In this document: in pieces, positions 45,234 to 55,500 of the stretch
Layout of the letters: every line of letters begins with the position of its first letter
Numbering within the stretch: position 1 is the first letter of the stretch
Source of the DNA: Acidobacteriota bacterium
Lineage (GTDB): Bacteria > Acidobacteriota > Terriglobia > Bryobacterales > Bryobacteraceae
Reading direction: 5' to 3'
DNA length: 64,000 nucleotides
Assembly (NCBI GenBank): GCA_016213775.1
Contig: JACQZR010000009.1
Span: 1 to 64,000 of the forward strand
Translations under genes and position numbers: made by a program
The notes under the pieces: generated by a model
Databases searched by the model: none
Seen by the model: the letters and a program-made list of their open reading frames with translations, nothing else
Told to the model about the DNA's origin: nothing

Positions 45234-48200
45234 TCAGTTACCCGGTGCGAAGTAGCCGTTGATGTCCAGGATGAGATGCGTGACGTTGGAGACGTAGGCG
45301 GTCACGACGCCGCCTGCGCCGCGGGCCGGAACGAGCGCGGCATTGGCGGCCACTTGCCCTTCCCAGGCGTTGAGTGTTGAGGCAAAGGGGCGGGCAGGAC
45401 CGGGGAACAGCGTCACAAAACCGAGATAGGCCGGAGGCACAACGGTGGCGTTGAGCGAGTAGGCCTGCGCTGTGTTGGGCACGCCGCATCGTCCGCTGAT
45501 GAGGTAGTCGCGCGTTTCGCGCTCCTGGAGGATGGGCGGGCCGTTGGGGGCATAGGCGGCATCGCGAGTATCCGCCAGACGGCAGGGGGTGAGCGGGAAG
45601 AAGCGCAGTCCGCCGGAACCGCTGGACGCGGGCGCGAAGTAGCCTGTGATGTCCACCACGGCGTCGGTGCTCTGCGGTGCGTAGAGACTGATGGCTCCGT
45701 TGGTACCGGCGGGGACGAGCGCCATGTTGGCCAGCACGTAGCCGCTGGGGGAGTTCTGCGTGGAGACGAAGGGCACCGTAATCTGTGTGGGGAAGACGGT
45801 GATGTAGTCGAGCGGGCGCGACGGCACCACCGTCACGTTGAGCGCATAGGCGCGTGCCGCCGTGGGCACGTTGCAGTTGCCGGACTGGATGGGGAAGCTA
45901 CGTGGGACGCCACCCACAAGAGATGGCGGCCCGAATTGACCGCCCGGACCACCGGCGTCCGTCCTGGTGTCGATGACGCGGCAGGGCGTGAGCGGGAAGA
46001 ATGACAGCGGCTCGGGAGAGGCCACGTCGGTGAAGTAACCGTTGATGTCCATGACGAGATCGGTGTCGTCGGTGACAAAGGCCGTAATGGAGCCACCCGT
46101 GCCGGCGGGTACGATAGCGGCGTTGGCGATGATCTGCCCCTGGTACGCGTTGAGCGTCGAGACGAGCAGGCGTAGCTGTCCGGTTGGGTACAGCGTGAGA
46201 AAAGAAAGCGGGCGGTGCGGCACAACAGTGGCATTCAAGGAGTACGCGCGCGCCGTCGTGGGAATGCCGCACGTACCTTGTGTGACTGCGATTTCGCGCG
46301 TGGTGTTGCCTGCAATGAATTGTCCGTTACGGGTGTCGAGGAGGCGGCAGGGCGTGACAGGTACGAAACCCAATCCCGAGGTGGAAGCGGCAGTGGAGAA
46401 GTTCGCGAGCACGGTGATTGCCGCTTGATTGGGCGGCGCGATGATTGTGAGAGTTTGGGTTGCTGGGAGGCCGCTGAGGGCTCCTGTGTATCCAATGAAG
46501 GACGCGGAGGGTGTTGCGGTGATACTGACCTGCGTTCCGACCGCATAGAAGCCATCGGTGGAAGGAGGCGCCACGGTGACGGCGCCACTGCCTGTGGGGA
46601 AGACATCGGTCTCTAAGCGGACTTCAGTGGCAAAAGCGGCCGTGTAGGTGATCTGCGATTGCGGAGTGATGATTGTCTGGTTGAGCGTCGAACCAGTTGA
46701 CCACGTTTGAAACCGGTAGCGGCGATTGCCGGACCCTTGCGTCGCCGAGGTGGAGAAGGTATGAACGCTGCCGGTGATCCAATGCGCGTTGAATGGAGCG
46801 GTGGTGGCCACGCCATCCACCGTGAGGGACAAACCGGGAGGGTTGGTGGTAATCGAGACTGGAACGATTGTGGTGTCTGGGGTGTCGACGATCTTTGCAA
46901 CAAAGCCATCCAGTCCTGTGAGGCCGCGCCCGTTTTGGGCGGCGGGATTGACGAGCGGCAGATCGAGTGTGTTGCAGTAACCGCCGATGTAGGCCGCGCC
47001 AACAGGGTCCACGGCGAGGGCATAAGCCTCCGTATCGCCCGATCCACCAAGGTACGTTCCGTATTGAATCGTCCCGGAAGGAGTAATTCTCGCCAAATAG
47101 GCCTTTAGACCAGCGGAGGTTTGCAGAGAGCGAACCGCGGGTAGCGAACCTGTGGAGCCGGCGGCCACATAGATGTTTCCAGCGGCGTCGGTGGCCATGT
47201 CGTAGAGGTTGGTTCCGGCGGCTGCGCCAAGATTGAGAACGATCTCATAGTTTGCCGTCCCGGCGGCAAACCTTGCGACGCCAACGTTGTTTGCGGCCCC
47301 GGGCACCAGCAGCATAGGGCCCGCAACATAGACATTGCCTGCGCTATCCACGGCCGCGGGGCCGCCTCCCATGGGAAGCCACGTGGACTGTTCGATTACG
47401 CCGAGAGTGCTGAGGCGGATCATGTAGAGACCACTCGATGCGGTGAGGATCGGGTTCAGGAGGGGCAGAGTTCCATTGCCGGTGGCCGAAACGACGACAC
47501 CGCCAGTGGGTAGTATGCCGAGTCCGAGTTTGCCCAAGGCGCCGTGGGTGCCCGTGCGTGTGGCAGGCAAGCCGAGCGGGGTGGAGAAGATGACGTTGCT
47601 GCCGGTGTCGGTGAACTTCACCAGGCCGAGACCGCCGGATGAGTAGGCGGCGCTGCGTTGCGGGAAGTCAGAGGAAGCGGTGGAACCGAGTACATAGATT
47701 GCGCCGGTGGCATCGAGCTTCACTTTGAGGCCGTCGTCGGCAGCAGAACCGCCGTAGTAGGTGGCGAACTCCACGTCGGTTCCCGCCGGGGTGAACTTAA
47801 GCAGGAACATATCGCTCTCGCCCTTCAGTTGACTCTGATAGGCGTTCTTCACCGGAAGATCGGAGCCCGCATTTCCCGTAACGATTGCGGCACCCGCGGA
47901 GGTGACTGCTACGGACTTGGGGTTCGCCGTGTTCAACACATTGATGTATTCGTAGGCATTGCCGCTGGGGTTCAGCTTCATGACAAATCCGGCTCCGGTG
48001 AGGGCCAGCCCTTGTATCGCGGCGAACCGTCCGCAGAGATAGGCTGCGCCGTTGGAGCCAACGGCAATGCCATACACCCAACCGAACTGGCTGCCGACGT
48101 AGGTGGAATAGACGACGGTGGGGTCGATGACCAGAGGCAGGCGGTGGTCATAGCTGCCGAGGTCGAAGCTGACTTCACGATGTTTGACGCGGAAATTCGC

Positions 48201-48746
48201 GGCTACTGGGATGCGCTTCCCTTCCCGCGTTTGCCAGGCGACAGGCTTGCGGTGGCGGATGACACCGTCGGGTGTGGTGAGGACGAGGTCGCCGGAGGAA
48301 TCCACGCTTGCGTCGCCAAAGCGGAAGCGAATCCGGGCGGGGTCGGCACCAGGGGAAACGACGAAATCGTATTCGACGCGCCCCTTGTCGCCGTAGCAGA
48401 TCAGATCCACACCAGGGTAGACGCCACCGAGCCGTACGCGGGCAAAATGCGGGACGCCGCGCAACCATCGCGAAGGTTGGCCCTGGAAGTAGTTGGTGAC
48501 GCCGGTTTGCCGGTCCAACCCGGTGACGGCCGCCGGCTTTGCGCCGAGCAGTTCCATGAGCACGCCGCTGTTGGCGAAGCGGAAGTCGAGGCCGTTGTCC
48601 TGGACCAGGAGGCCATACTCGCCCGTGCGCGCGAAGTAGCGCACGTGGGCGGGGGCCTGACCGCGATTCTGTTCAAAGGAGAAAGGCAGTTCGCCGTAGG
48701 GAGCGGCTTGAAGAAATGACGCCGCGAAGAAACACAACAATCTCAT
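45234..48746 (-). CDS. Secreted SBBP-repeat beta-propeller protein with three C-terminal 'PCRxxDTR' modules
   Basis: 1170 aa. A leader (LLCFFAASFLQAAP) precedes an N-terminal domain typical of SBBP-repeat proteins (FSFEQNRGQAPAHVRYFAR ... VYPGVDLICYGDKGRVEYDFVV ... PLVIDPTVVYSTYVGS). SBBP-type propeller blades follow (YATYYGGSAADDGLKV-like units; YGTYLGGSGDTEAYALAVD). An Ig-like stretch is near residues 650-800. Three modules of about 120 aa, each starting FxPxTPCRxxDTR and ending MDINGYF or similar, form the C-terminus. They are cousins of the modules in the proteins at 8655-12845 and 48807-50747. Surface or matrix role is likely. Confidence 0.87.
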   Translation of the reverse strand: MRLLCFFAASFLQAAPYGELPFSFEQNRGQAPAHVRYFARTGEYGLLVQDNGLDFRFANSGVLMELLGAKPAAVTGLDRQTGVTNYFQGQPSRWLRGVPHFARVRLGGVYPGVDLICYGDKGRVEYDFVVSPGADPARIRFRFGDASVDSSGDLVLTTPDGVIRHRKPVAWQTREGKRIPVAANFRVKHREVSFDLGSYDHRLPLVIDPTVVYSTYVGSQFGWVYGIAVGSNGAAYLCGRFAAIQGLALTGAGFVMKLNPSGNAYEYINVLNTANPKSVAVTSAGAAIVTGNAGSDLPVKNAYQSQLKGESDMFLLKFTPAGTDVEFATYYGGSAADDGLKVKLDATGAIYVLGSTASSDFPQRSAAYSSGGLGLVKFTDTGSNVIFSTPLGLPATRTGTHGALGKLGLGILPTGGVVVSATGNGTLPLLNPILTASSGLYMIRLSTLGVIEQSTWLPMGGGPAAVDSAGNVYVAGPMLLVPGAANNVGVARFAAGTANYEIVLNLGAAAGTNLYDMATDAAGNIYVAAGSTGSLPAVRSLQTSAGLKAYLARITPSGTIQYGTYLGGSGDTEAYALAVDPVGAAYIGGYCNTLDLPLVNPAAQNGRGLTGLDGFVAKIVDTPDTTIVPVSITTNPPGLSLTVDGVATTAPFNAHWITGSVHTFSTSATQGSGNRRYRFQTWSTGSTLNQTIITPQSQITYTAAFATEVRLETDVFPTGSGAVTVAPPSTDGFYAVGTQVSITATPSASFIGYTGALSGLPATQTLTIIAPPNQAAITVLANFSTAASTSGLGFVPVTPCRLLDTRNGQFIAGNTTREIAVTQGTCGIPTTARAYSLNATVVPHRPLSFLTLYPTGQLRLLVSTLNAYQGQIIANAAIVPAGTGGSITAFVTDDTDLVMDINGYFTDVASPEPLSFFPLTPCRVIDTRTDAGGPGGQFGPPSLVGGVPRSFPIQSGNCNVPTAARAYALNVTVVPSRPLDYITVFPTQITVPFVSTQNSPSGYVLANMALVPAGTNGAISLYAPQSTDAVVDITGYFAPASSGSGGLRFFPLTPCRLADTRDAAYAPNGPPILQERETRDYLISGRCGVPNTAQAYSLNATVVPPAYLGFVTLFPGPARPFASTLNAWEGQVAANAALVPARGAGGVVTAYVSNVTHLILDINGYFAPGN

Positions 48747-48806
48747 CAGTCTCTCCTGAATGGGGACAGTCTGGCGCGGGTGGCTTCAGTTTAGCAGTTG
48801 GGCGAT

Positions 48807-50747
48807 TTACCGGCTGAAGTATCCGGCCACCTCAACGGCCGTGTGGGTAGGTGCGGCAACACGCACGTCTATCGAGCCGCTGCCCGAGGCAGGGACGATA
48901 CAGGAATTGGCCACCGTCTGTCCCTGAAACGCGTTCAACTGCGAGATGTTGGGCCAAGCGGTTCCCGTAGGCCACAGACTGAGATACGGCATCGCCACGC
49001 CACCGGGCACGACCCAGGTGTTCAGCGCCCACGCGCGCGCGGTGGTGGGCAAACCTGTGCAATGCCCCGAAGGTATAGGCACAGTGCGATCGGCCAGGTT
49101 GCTGAGTGCCGGTGGACCGAAGGAACCGTTGTACGTAGCGTCCTGCGTGTTCACGACGCGGCATTGAGTCACCGGGAAGTAGAACAGGCCGCGCCCGGTT
49201 CCGTCATCGGGCGCGAAGTAGCCATTGACGTCGATGATGAGGTTGGTGGCATCGTAGGCATACACATCGACGCTGCCATTGGCGCTGGCAGGCACGATCG
49301 CACTATTGGCCACCGCGTAGCCGAAGAAGGCGTTCATGTTTGAGATGTTCGGCTGGGCAACGCCTGTGGGGTACGCGGTGATGAACGCCACGGGGTTGCC
49401 GTTAGTCAACTCCCCTGGGGCCAACGTCAATTGAAGCGAGTACGCAGAAGCCACCGGTATCTGGCATGCGGGCGAGCCCGGAAGCCGAAATGTACGGTTC
49501 TCCCTTGCCTGAAACCGCTGGTTTCCATAGGGCGAAGGCAGCGAGCTATACACCGGGCCGCGTGTATCCACGGCGCGGCACGGGCTGATCGGATAGTAGA
49601 GCAAGCCCGCGCTACCCTCATCGGTGAAGTAACCGTTGATATCGAGTATGAGATTGACGTCGTTCGAGGTGTGGACGTTGACAGCCCCGCCCGTCCCGGC
49701 TTTCACGATCGCGGCATTGGCGATATAGCCGCCGGTTGTGGTCCGAGCAGTGAAGAACTCGGGCCGCGTTTCCCCGGTAGGCCAGATGGTGAGGAAATCC
49801 ACCGGGTCGGTTTGATTCTCCATTGTGTCCAGGGTGACGTTGAACACGTAGGCCTTTGCCGATGGTGGAACCGAACAGGTAGTCGACGCCGTAATAGGGA
49901 TGGTCCGGGTAACACCGGCACTCAATAGTGGCGGGCCGAACGAACCGGTTCGGGGACCTGCGTAAGCGGCTCGCGTATCCACGAGGCGGCACGGCGTCAA
50001 GGGGACGAATCGTAACCCTCCGCCAGTTGGTGGGGCTGTCACGCCAGACTGTGTTACCGTCACCGGCTGCCCGGCAATTGTCAGAGTTGCGGAGCGCTGC
50101 GAGGTGGAAGTATTCGCCAGAGCGGAGAAACTCACTGTCCCCGAACCTGTCCCTCCCGCGCCTCCCGCCGTGATCTGAATCCAGCTCGCGGGGTTCGCTG
50201 TCGACCAGGAGCAGCCACTCCCCGCCGTGTTGTTCACCGACACGTTCCTGGACCCACCATCCGCCGGGATGGTGAAAGCGGTCTGCGAAAGTTGAAACGT
50301 GCACGCCGGCGCGGACCCGTTGGTTGCGGTCCAGGTGGTTGTGGCTGTTGCGGGGCAGCCGGGCACGCCGAAGATCGTCGTGTATTTGCCTTGCAGCGTG
50401 CCGTTGGCGGTGCTGCCGGAGGTGAAGGTTCCGGCGACCGCAAAACCCCAGTTGCCAGTCACGTTGAGATTGCTATAGGAAAAGGTGTTGCCCGAAAACG
50501 ACCATCCGCTCTGGAACGAGAGAGTGGATTGTACGCTTGAGGTGCAGCCCGCCGCCGACCCTTCCAGATCGATCGTGAAGCTCATGATCTTGCTGTTCTG
50601 CACGACGAAAGAGAAAGGCCTTCCCTGGCCAGTTGTACCCGTCCAGGTGCCGTCGTAGGATTGAGCGCTCAAGTTGACGGCGAAGATCACAATGGCGATC
50701 AGGGCCATAAACAGCGCCGAGCGAAGGAGAGGAGTGAGAGCCGTCAT
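48807..50747 (-). CDS. Secreted BACON-domain protein with three C-terminal 'PCRxxDTR' modules
   Basis: 646 aa. A leader (FMALIAIVIFAVNLSAQ) precedes a lipocalin/beta-sandwich-like part at about 30-145 (YDGTWTGTTGQGRPFSFVVQ). A BACON domain follows at about 150-235 (GCSWSTANPASWIQITAGG; RSATLTIAGQPVTVTQSG). The last 410 residues are three modules close in sequence and identical in order to the end of the CAP/Fn3 protein at 8655-12845, for example AYPTGVAQPNISNMNAFFGY. This points to relatively recent duplication of the array. It lies 60 bp upstream of the SBBP protein, same strand. Confidence 0.87.
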   Translation of the reverse strand: MTALTPLLRSALFMALIAIVIFAVNLSAQSYDGTWTGTTGQGRPFSFVVQNSKIMSFTIDLEGSAAGCTSSVQSTLSFQSGWSFSGNTFSYSNLNVTGNWGFAVAGTFTSGSTANGTLQGKYTTIFGVPGCPATATTTWTATNGSAPACTFQLSQTAFTIPADGGSRNVSVNNTAGSGCSWSTANPASWIQITAGGAGGTGSGTVSFSALANTSTSQRSATLTIAGQPVTVTQSGVTAPPTGGGLRFVPLTPCRLVDTRAAYAGPRTGSFGPPLLSAGVTRTIPITASTTCSVPPSAKAYVFNVTLDTMENQTDPVDFLTIWPTGETRPEFFTARTTTGGYIANAAIVKAGTGGAVNVHTSNDVNLILDINGYFTDEGSAGLLYYPISPCRAVDTRGPVYSSLPSPYGNQRFQARENRTFRLPGSPACQIPVASAYSLQLTLAPGELTNGNPVAFITAYPTGVAQPNISNMNAFFGYAVANSAIVPASANGSVDVYAYDATNLIIDVNGYFAPDDGTGRGLFYFPVTQCRVVNTQDATYNGSFGPPALSNLADRTVPIPSGHCTGLPTTARAWALNTWVVPGGVAMPYLSLWPTGTAWPNISQLNAFQGQTVANSCIVPASGSGSIDVRVAAPTHTAVEVAGYFSR

Positions 50748-50807
50748 AACGCTCTCATAGTAGGCCTCTCGTCCGTGGTGCGCAATAGTCCAGGATCGCG
50801 GCCAGCT

Positions 50808-51116
50808 CTACTTCGACTCGGTCTTAGTGGTCTTGGATTCGGTCTTCGTTTCGGACTTGGTTGCGGTGGTGGTGTCAGCCTTCGTATCGGACTTGCTCTC
50901 GCCGGAGGAAGCTGGCGCGGGAGGTTTCGACCCGCCCGAGCGGGCATAGTCGGTGATGTACCAACCGCTTCCTTTGAAGTGGAGACCGGGGGCGGAGATC
51001 AGGCGTTCCAATGCCCCGCCGCAGTCTTCATGAACGGTGAGTTCGGCGTCGGAGAACTTCTGCATTTTCTCAAAGACCGTGCCGCAGGACTGGCACTTGT
51101 ATTCATACAAAGGCAT
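50808..51116 (-). CDS. FmdB family zinc-ribbon protein
   Basis: 102 aa. The start MPLYEYKCQSCGTVFEKMQKF is the FmdB signature. The second knuckle reads VHEDCGG, where one of the usual two Cys is replaced by His or Glu, so metal binding may be CCHC-like. A GSGWYITDYAR segment is followed by a Ser/Lys/Thr-rich tail to the end. Small putative regulatory or folding protein of undefined role, 25 bp upstream of the S41-like gene on the same strand. Confidence 0.87.
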   Translation of the reverse strand: MPLYEYKCQSCGTVFEKMQKFSDAELTVHEDCGGALERLISAPGLHFKGSGWYITDYARSGGSKPPAPASSGESKSDTKADTTTATKSETKTESKTTKTESK

Positions 51117-51141
51117 AGGGTCGATTCTGTTGTTGATGAGA

Positions 51142-52407
51142 CTACGCTGCGACGCGAGCCGGGCGTTTCGGCTTGGGCATCACTTCCGCGGCGGCATTCT
51201 TGCCGCTCAAAACTTCCAGGGCTTTCTTGAGCAGGTTATCCTCGCCAGGCTTGGCTGGGGAGGGAGCAGGCTGCGGGTCGACAACGGGGTTGCCATCGTC
51301 GTCCACTTCCGGCGGCGCTTCCACTTCCACTACTGGTACGGAGGGAGTGACGCCGGTATCCTGCAGCGCTTTTCCGCCGGGCGAATAAAACTTGGCGACA
51401 GAGAGGATGACGGCGCTACCGTCATCCATGAGGATAGCCTTGCGCACAGCGGCGTCTCCGTAGGAACGTTCGCCGACGACTTCGGCACGCTTGTTGTCGA
51501 GCAGTGCGGCGGCGCAGATTTCGGCGCCGTTGGCGGTGCCGCGATTGGTGATGACGGCGAGAGGTCCCTTCCAGATTTGCTTCGAGGCTTGGGCTTCAAA
51601 ATCCTGTTTGGCGATCTTCTGGCCCTTGAGCGATGCGATGACGCCCTTTTCAAGGAAGAGGTTGGCGACTGCGATGCCCTCCTCGGGAGTACCTGTGGAA
51701 GCGCTGCGCAAATCGAGGATGATCTTTTTGGCGCCCTGCTTTTCGAGATCCTTCACCGCGTTGGCAATATCCTTTGCCTTGCCCGCGTCCATGCCGGGTG
51801 AAATGATGTGGCCCACCTGATCGGCGGCCATTTTGGTGGTGACGGAGGGGATTTTCACGGCAGCACGGACGAGACCCACTTTCTGGGGGTCAGTACCGCG
51901 GCGAACGCGGAGGACGGTGAGCTCGACGCTGGTTCCGGCGTCGCCATGCAGGAGAAGTTCGGCATAGGCAAGCGGCATGTCGCGGGTGGAAACGCCGCCG
52001 ATGGCTTCGAGCACATCGCCGGTTGCCAGGCCCGCTTTGTCAGCGGGCGAACCGGGGACAGAATCGACGATATTGAGATAGCCGAATTTCTTGGAGAGGA
52101 CGAGGCCGACGTCGGCCTTGCGGTTGTCCTTGAACTTCAGGTACTGCTTGTATTGATCGGCGTTGAGGAAGCTGGCGTAGGGGTCGAGGGACTCGAGCAG
52201 ACCGTTGAGGGCGCCGAGGGTGACGGCCTTCATATCGGGCTCTTCGACGTAGTCGCTCTTGATGCGTGAGAGCACTTCGGTATAGACCGCGAGGTGCTTG
52301 TAGGCGTCTTCCGGTGAAGCACTGTGCCCCATGTAGGCGCCCGCTGTGAGCAGAACAACCAGGCACATCGAGCTTGTGACAATAAACAACTTGAAACGGC
52401 TATTCAT
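51142..52407 (-). CDS. S41 family C-terminal-processing protease homologue, probably inactive
   Basis: 421 aa. A single N-terminal anchor (LFIVTSSMCLVVLLTAGAYMG), a helical cap, a PDZ domain at about 95-175 (GSPADKAGLATGDVLEAIGGV), then the S41 core (IILDLRSASTGTPEEGIAVANLF). The nucleophile loop reads NRGTANGAE where CtpA has GTASASE, so Asn293 replaces the catalytic Ser. The later SYGDAAV (Asp318) replaces the catalytic Lys of FGKG. Both catalytic residues are missing, so this is likely a pseudoprotease or scaffold. ATG 52407 is chosen because the anchor then starts at residue 7. Confidence 0.85.
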   Translation of the reverse strand: MNSRFKLFIVTSSMCLVVLLTAGAYMGHSASPEDAYKHLAVYTEVLSRIKSDYVEEPDMKAVTLGALNGLLESLDPYASFLNADQYKQYLKFKDNRKADVGLVLSKKFGYLNIVDSVPGSPADKAGLATGDVLEAIGGVSTRDMPLAYAELLLHGDAGTSVELTVLRVRRGTDPQKVGLVRAAVKIPSVTTKMAADQVGHIISPGMDAGKAKDIANAVKDLEKQGAKKIILDLRSASTGTPEEGIAVANLFLEKGVIASLKGQKIAKQDFEAQASKQIWKGPLAVITNRGTANGAEICAAALLDNKRAEVVGERSYGDAAVRKAILMDDGSAVILSVAKFYSPGGKALQDTGVTPSVPVVEVEAPPEVDDDGNPVVDPQPAPSPAKPGEDNLLKKALEVLSGKNAAAEVMPKPKRPARVAA

Positions 52408-52501
52408 GGGTCGTGAGCCTTTCGGGATCGGCAGACACGCCACCCAGCGCGGACGGGCGCATCTGATCCTAATTATAACAACGTGGTGAGCAGAGTTGTG
52501 G

Positions 52502-55500
52502 TTACAGTTGGGGGATGCGACCAGGCGTGTGCGGAACGCCGGCGGCATCGAGATCCTTCTCGAGCTTTTTGATGTCGGCCTCAAGGAGCGGTTTCAGCGC
52601 ATCCAATTGCTCGCGTAGTTCTCCCTGGGCAATCTGCAATTGATCCTGATCTGCCTTGCGAGGGGCGGCGGTAGACATGCGGTAGTTGCCGGCCATCTTC
52701 TGGATGCGCCCGCCGATGCTGACGGGAAGGTTTTCCCATCGCCGCGCGAGTGCAGTTTCGCCTTGCAGGGCCACCTGGATGTCTTTCAACTTGCGGTCAA
52801 TACGTAGCGCTTCTTCGCGCAGTTTGAGATCGGCTGTCGATTCCTGGATGGCGCGGAGAACCGTGGCCATCCTGGCTCGCGCGGAGGTTACATTCTCGTT
52901 CGCTCCGCTGACCGCGCGCTGGAGTTTGCTCACCTCACTAAGGAAGTCAGTGAGGGTGGTGACGGATGCCGGGCCTTCCACCTGGAAGGTCTGCGCTGTG
53001 GCGAGAGGCGTGACGACGCCGTTCACTCGCTTGGCGATGGAGACTTTGTAGGAGCCCGGTTTCACGAACGGGCCGGTGGGAACGAAGCGGTCTTCATCTT
53101 CGTCGCCCTCCTCATTGCGGCGTGGAGCAGTGACGATGGGAGCGGGGCCGCGGAGATTCCAGACAACACGCTGCATGCCTTTGGCGACCGGGCCGTTGAA
53201 ACGCCGGACAGTTTTTCCCCCCGCATCTGTAATCGTGATGATGATGGCTGGCGCTTCCTCGTCTTCTTCTTTGACGAGTTGCTCTTTGGAAGGATAGGGC
53301 GCGGCTGCATTTTCGCGAGAGGCTTTGCGCTCGGCCTCGTGGCGTTGCTGCCTGGCGGTGCGGTAGCCGTCCTTGAGGTAGTAGGTGAAGACTGCGCCGA
53401 AGGGCGGGTTGGGGGCCGTGTAGAAGGCTTCGCCCTGATTGCTTTTGCCGCGCCCGCCGATGGGCTGCGATTCGACGTAGATCTGCGCTTTTTTGACGCT
53501 GAAGAGTACGGCTTCGGGATCGAGCGAATCGGGCTTGAGGGCACGCAGCGGAGAGTAGTCGTCGAGAACATAGAAGCCGCGGCCAAAGGTGGCGAGGACG
53601 AGGTCGACTTCGCGCTTTTGAATGGCGAGATCGCGGACAGCGATGGTAGGCAGGCCGCCACGAAGGCGAATCCATTTCTTGCCGCCGTCGATGGTGAAGA
53701 AGAGGCCGTACTCAGTGCCCGTGAAGAGGAGGTTTGAGTTGACGGGATCTTCCGCGATGGCCCAGAGCGGTCCGTTCTCGGGGAGGCCGGCGGAGATGGA
53801 AGTCCAGGTTGCGCCTTTATCAGCGGACTTCATCAAGTAGGGTTTGAAGTCGGCGTTCTTGTGGTTGTTGAATACGGCGTAGACGGTGCCATCCGCGTGC
53901 TGGGACGCGAAGAGGCGGGTGACGTAGGTACGCTCCGGCACACCCGGGAATGTTTCGATTTTGCGCCAGACGCCGCCGGCGTTTTCGCTGACCTGGATGA
54001 GGCCATCATCGGTACCTGCATAGAGGAGGCCCTCCTTGCGCGGGGATTCGCTTAGCGCAGTGATGTTGCCGTAGAAGGACGTGGATTGGTGCTTGGCAAC
54101 GGAGTCGGCATTCTGGATCTTGCCCATGACGGGGAGTTTGTCGCGGTCGAGCTGACGGGTGAGGTCGCCGGAGACCGCGCGCCAGGAGTTGCCGCGATCG
54201 TCGCTGCGAAAGAGCTTGTTGGCGGCGAAGTACAAACGTGGCGCGCTATGCGGACTGATCATGAGCGGGGAATCCCAGTTCCAGCGAAGGGGCGGCTCCC
54301 CCTTGCCTGCCATCGGCTGGAGGCCGACACGCTCGCCGGTGCGGCGGTCGAGACGGCTGAGTACGCCGTACTGGAGCGTGGAATAAACAATGTTTGGGTC
54401 GGTGGGGTCGACGCGCGAGTGGAAGCCGTCGCCACCGAGAGTGACGAACCAATCCTGATTGGTGATGCCGCTGGCACTGCGGGTCCGTGAGGGTCCGCCG
54501 ATGGACCAGTTGTCCTGGGTGCCGCCGTAAATGTTGTAGTGCGGGAGCGCGTTGTCCACGGTGACGTCGTAGAACTGGAGGGTAGGAATGTTGGCTTTGA
54601 ACTGCCAAGTCTGGGCGCGGTCCCAGGTCTCATAGACGCCGCCATCACAGCCGGTGAGCAAGTGCATGGTGTTCTTCGGGTCGATCCAGAAAGTGTGGGT
54701 GTCGACGTGTTTGGAACGGTCGCCTACGGGGCGGGTGGTGCGTCCGCCATCTTCGCTGACCTGCGCGAAGACGTTGCCGAGGTAAATGCGGTTGGGATCG
54801 AGGGGATCGGCGATGATCTGTCCGTAGTACATGCCCTGGCTGTCATACGGACCGCGGCGCTCCCAGGATTCGCCGCAATCGGTGGAGCGGTAGATGCCGG
54901 TGGTTTGGCGGTTGGCTGTTTCGACGCGGGCGTAGGCAAGGCACTTCCCGGCGGGGGAGAAGGTGACGCCAATGCGACCGATGTCTTCGGCGGGAAGGCC
55001 ACGAACCTTCGACCACGTGTTGCCGCCGTCGCGCGATATGTAGAGCGCGGTTTCGGGACCGCCGTTGATCAAGGTGTAGACATGGCGGCGGCGCTGCCAG
55101 GTGGCGGCAAGCATCATGTCGGGATTGTGCGGGGACTGCGCGACGTCTGTGGCGCCGGTGTGCTCGCTGACGGTGAGGACGGTTTTCCATGTCTTACCGC
55201 CGTCGGCGGATTTGTAGAGGCCGCGGTCGCCACCGGGCCCCCAGAGTGGACCTTGCGCGGCGACGAAGATGACGTTGGAATCGCGCGAGTCGACGAGTAC
55301 GCGGCCAATGTGCTCGCTCTGTTTGAGTCCCATGTTGCGCCAGGATTTGCCGCCGTCATCGGAACGGTAGATGCCGTCGCCATAGGCAACGCTGCGCTGC
55401 GAGTTGTTCTCCCCGGTGCCGACCCAGACGGTGGAGGGATTGCGTGAGTCGATGACGATGTGGCCGATGGAGTAGGAGCCTTCATTGTCGAAGACAGGTG

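Noticed and set aside
45234-50747. The SBBP and BACON proteins as one split gene
   Set aside because: Each has its own leader peptide and intact module end, with 60 bp between them.
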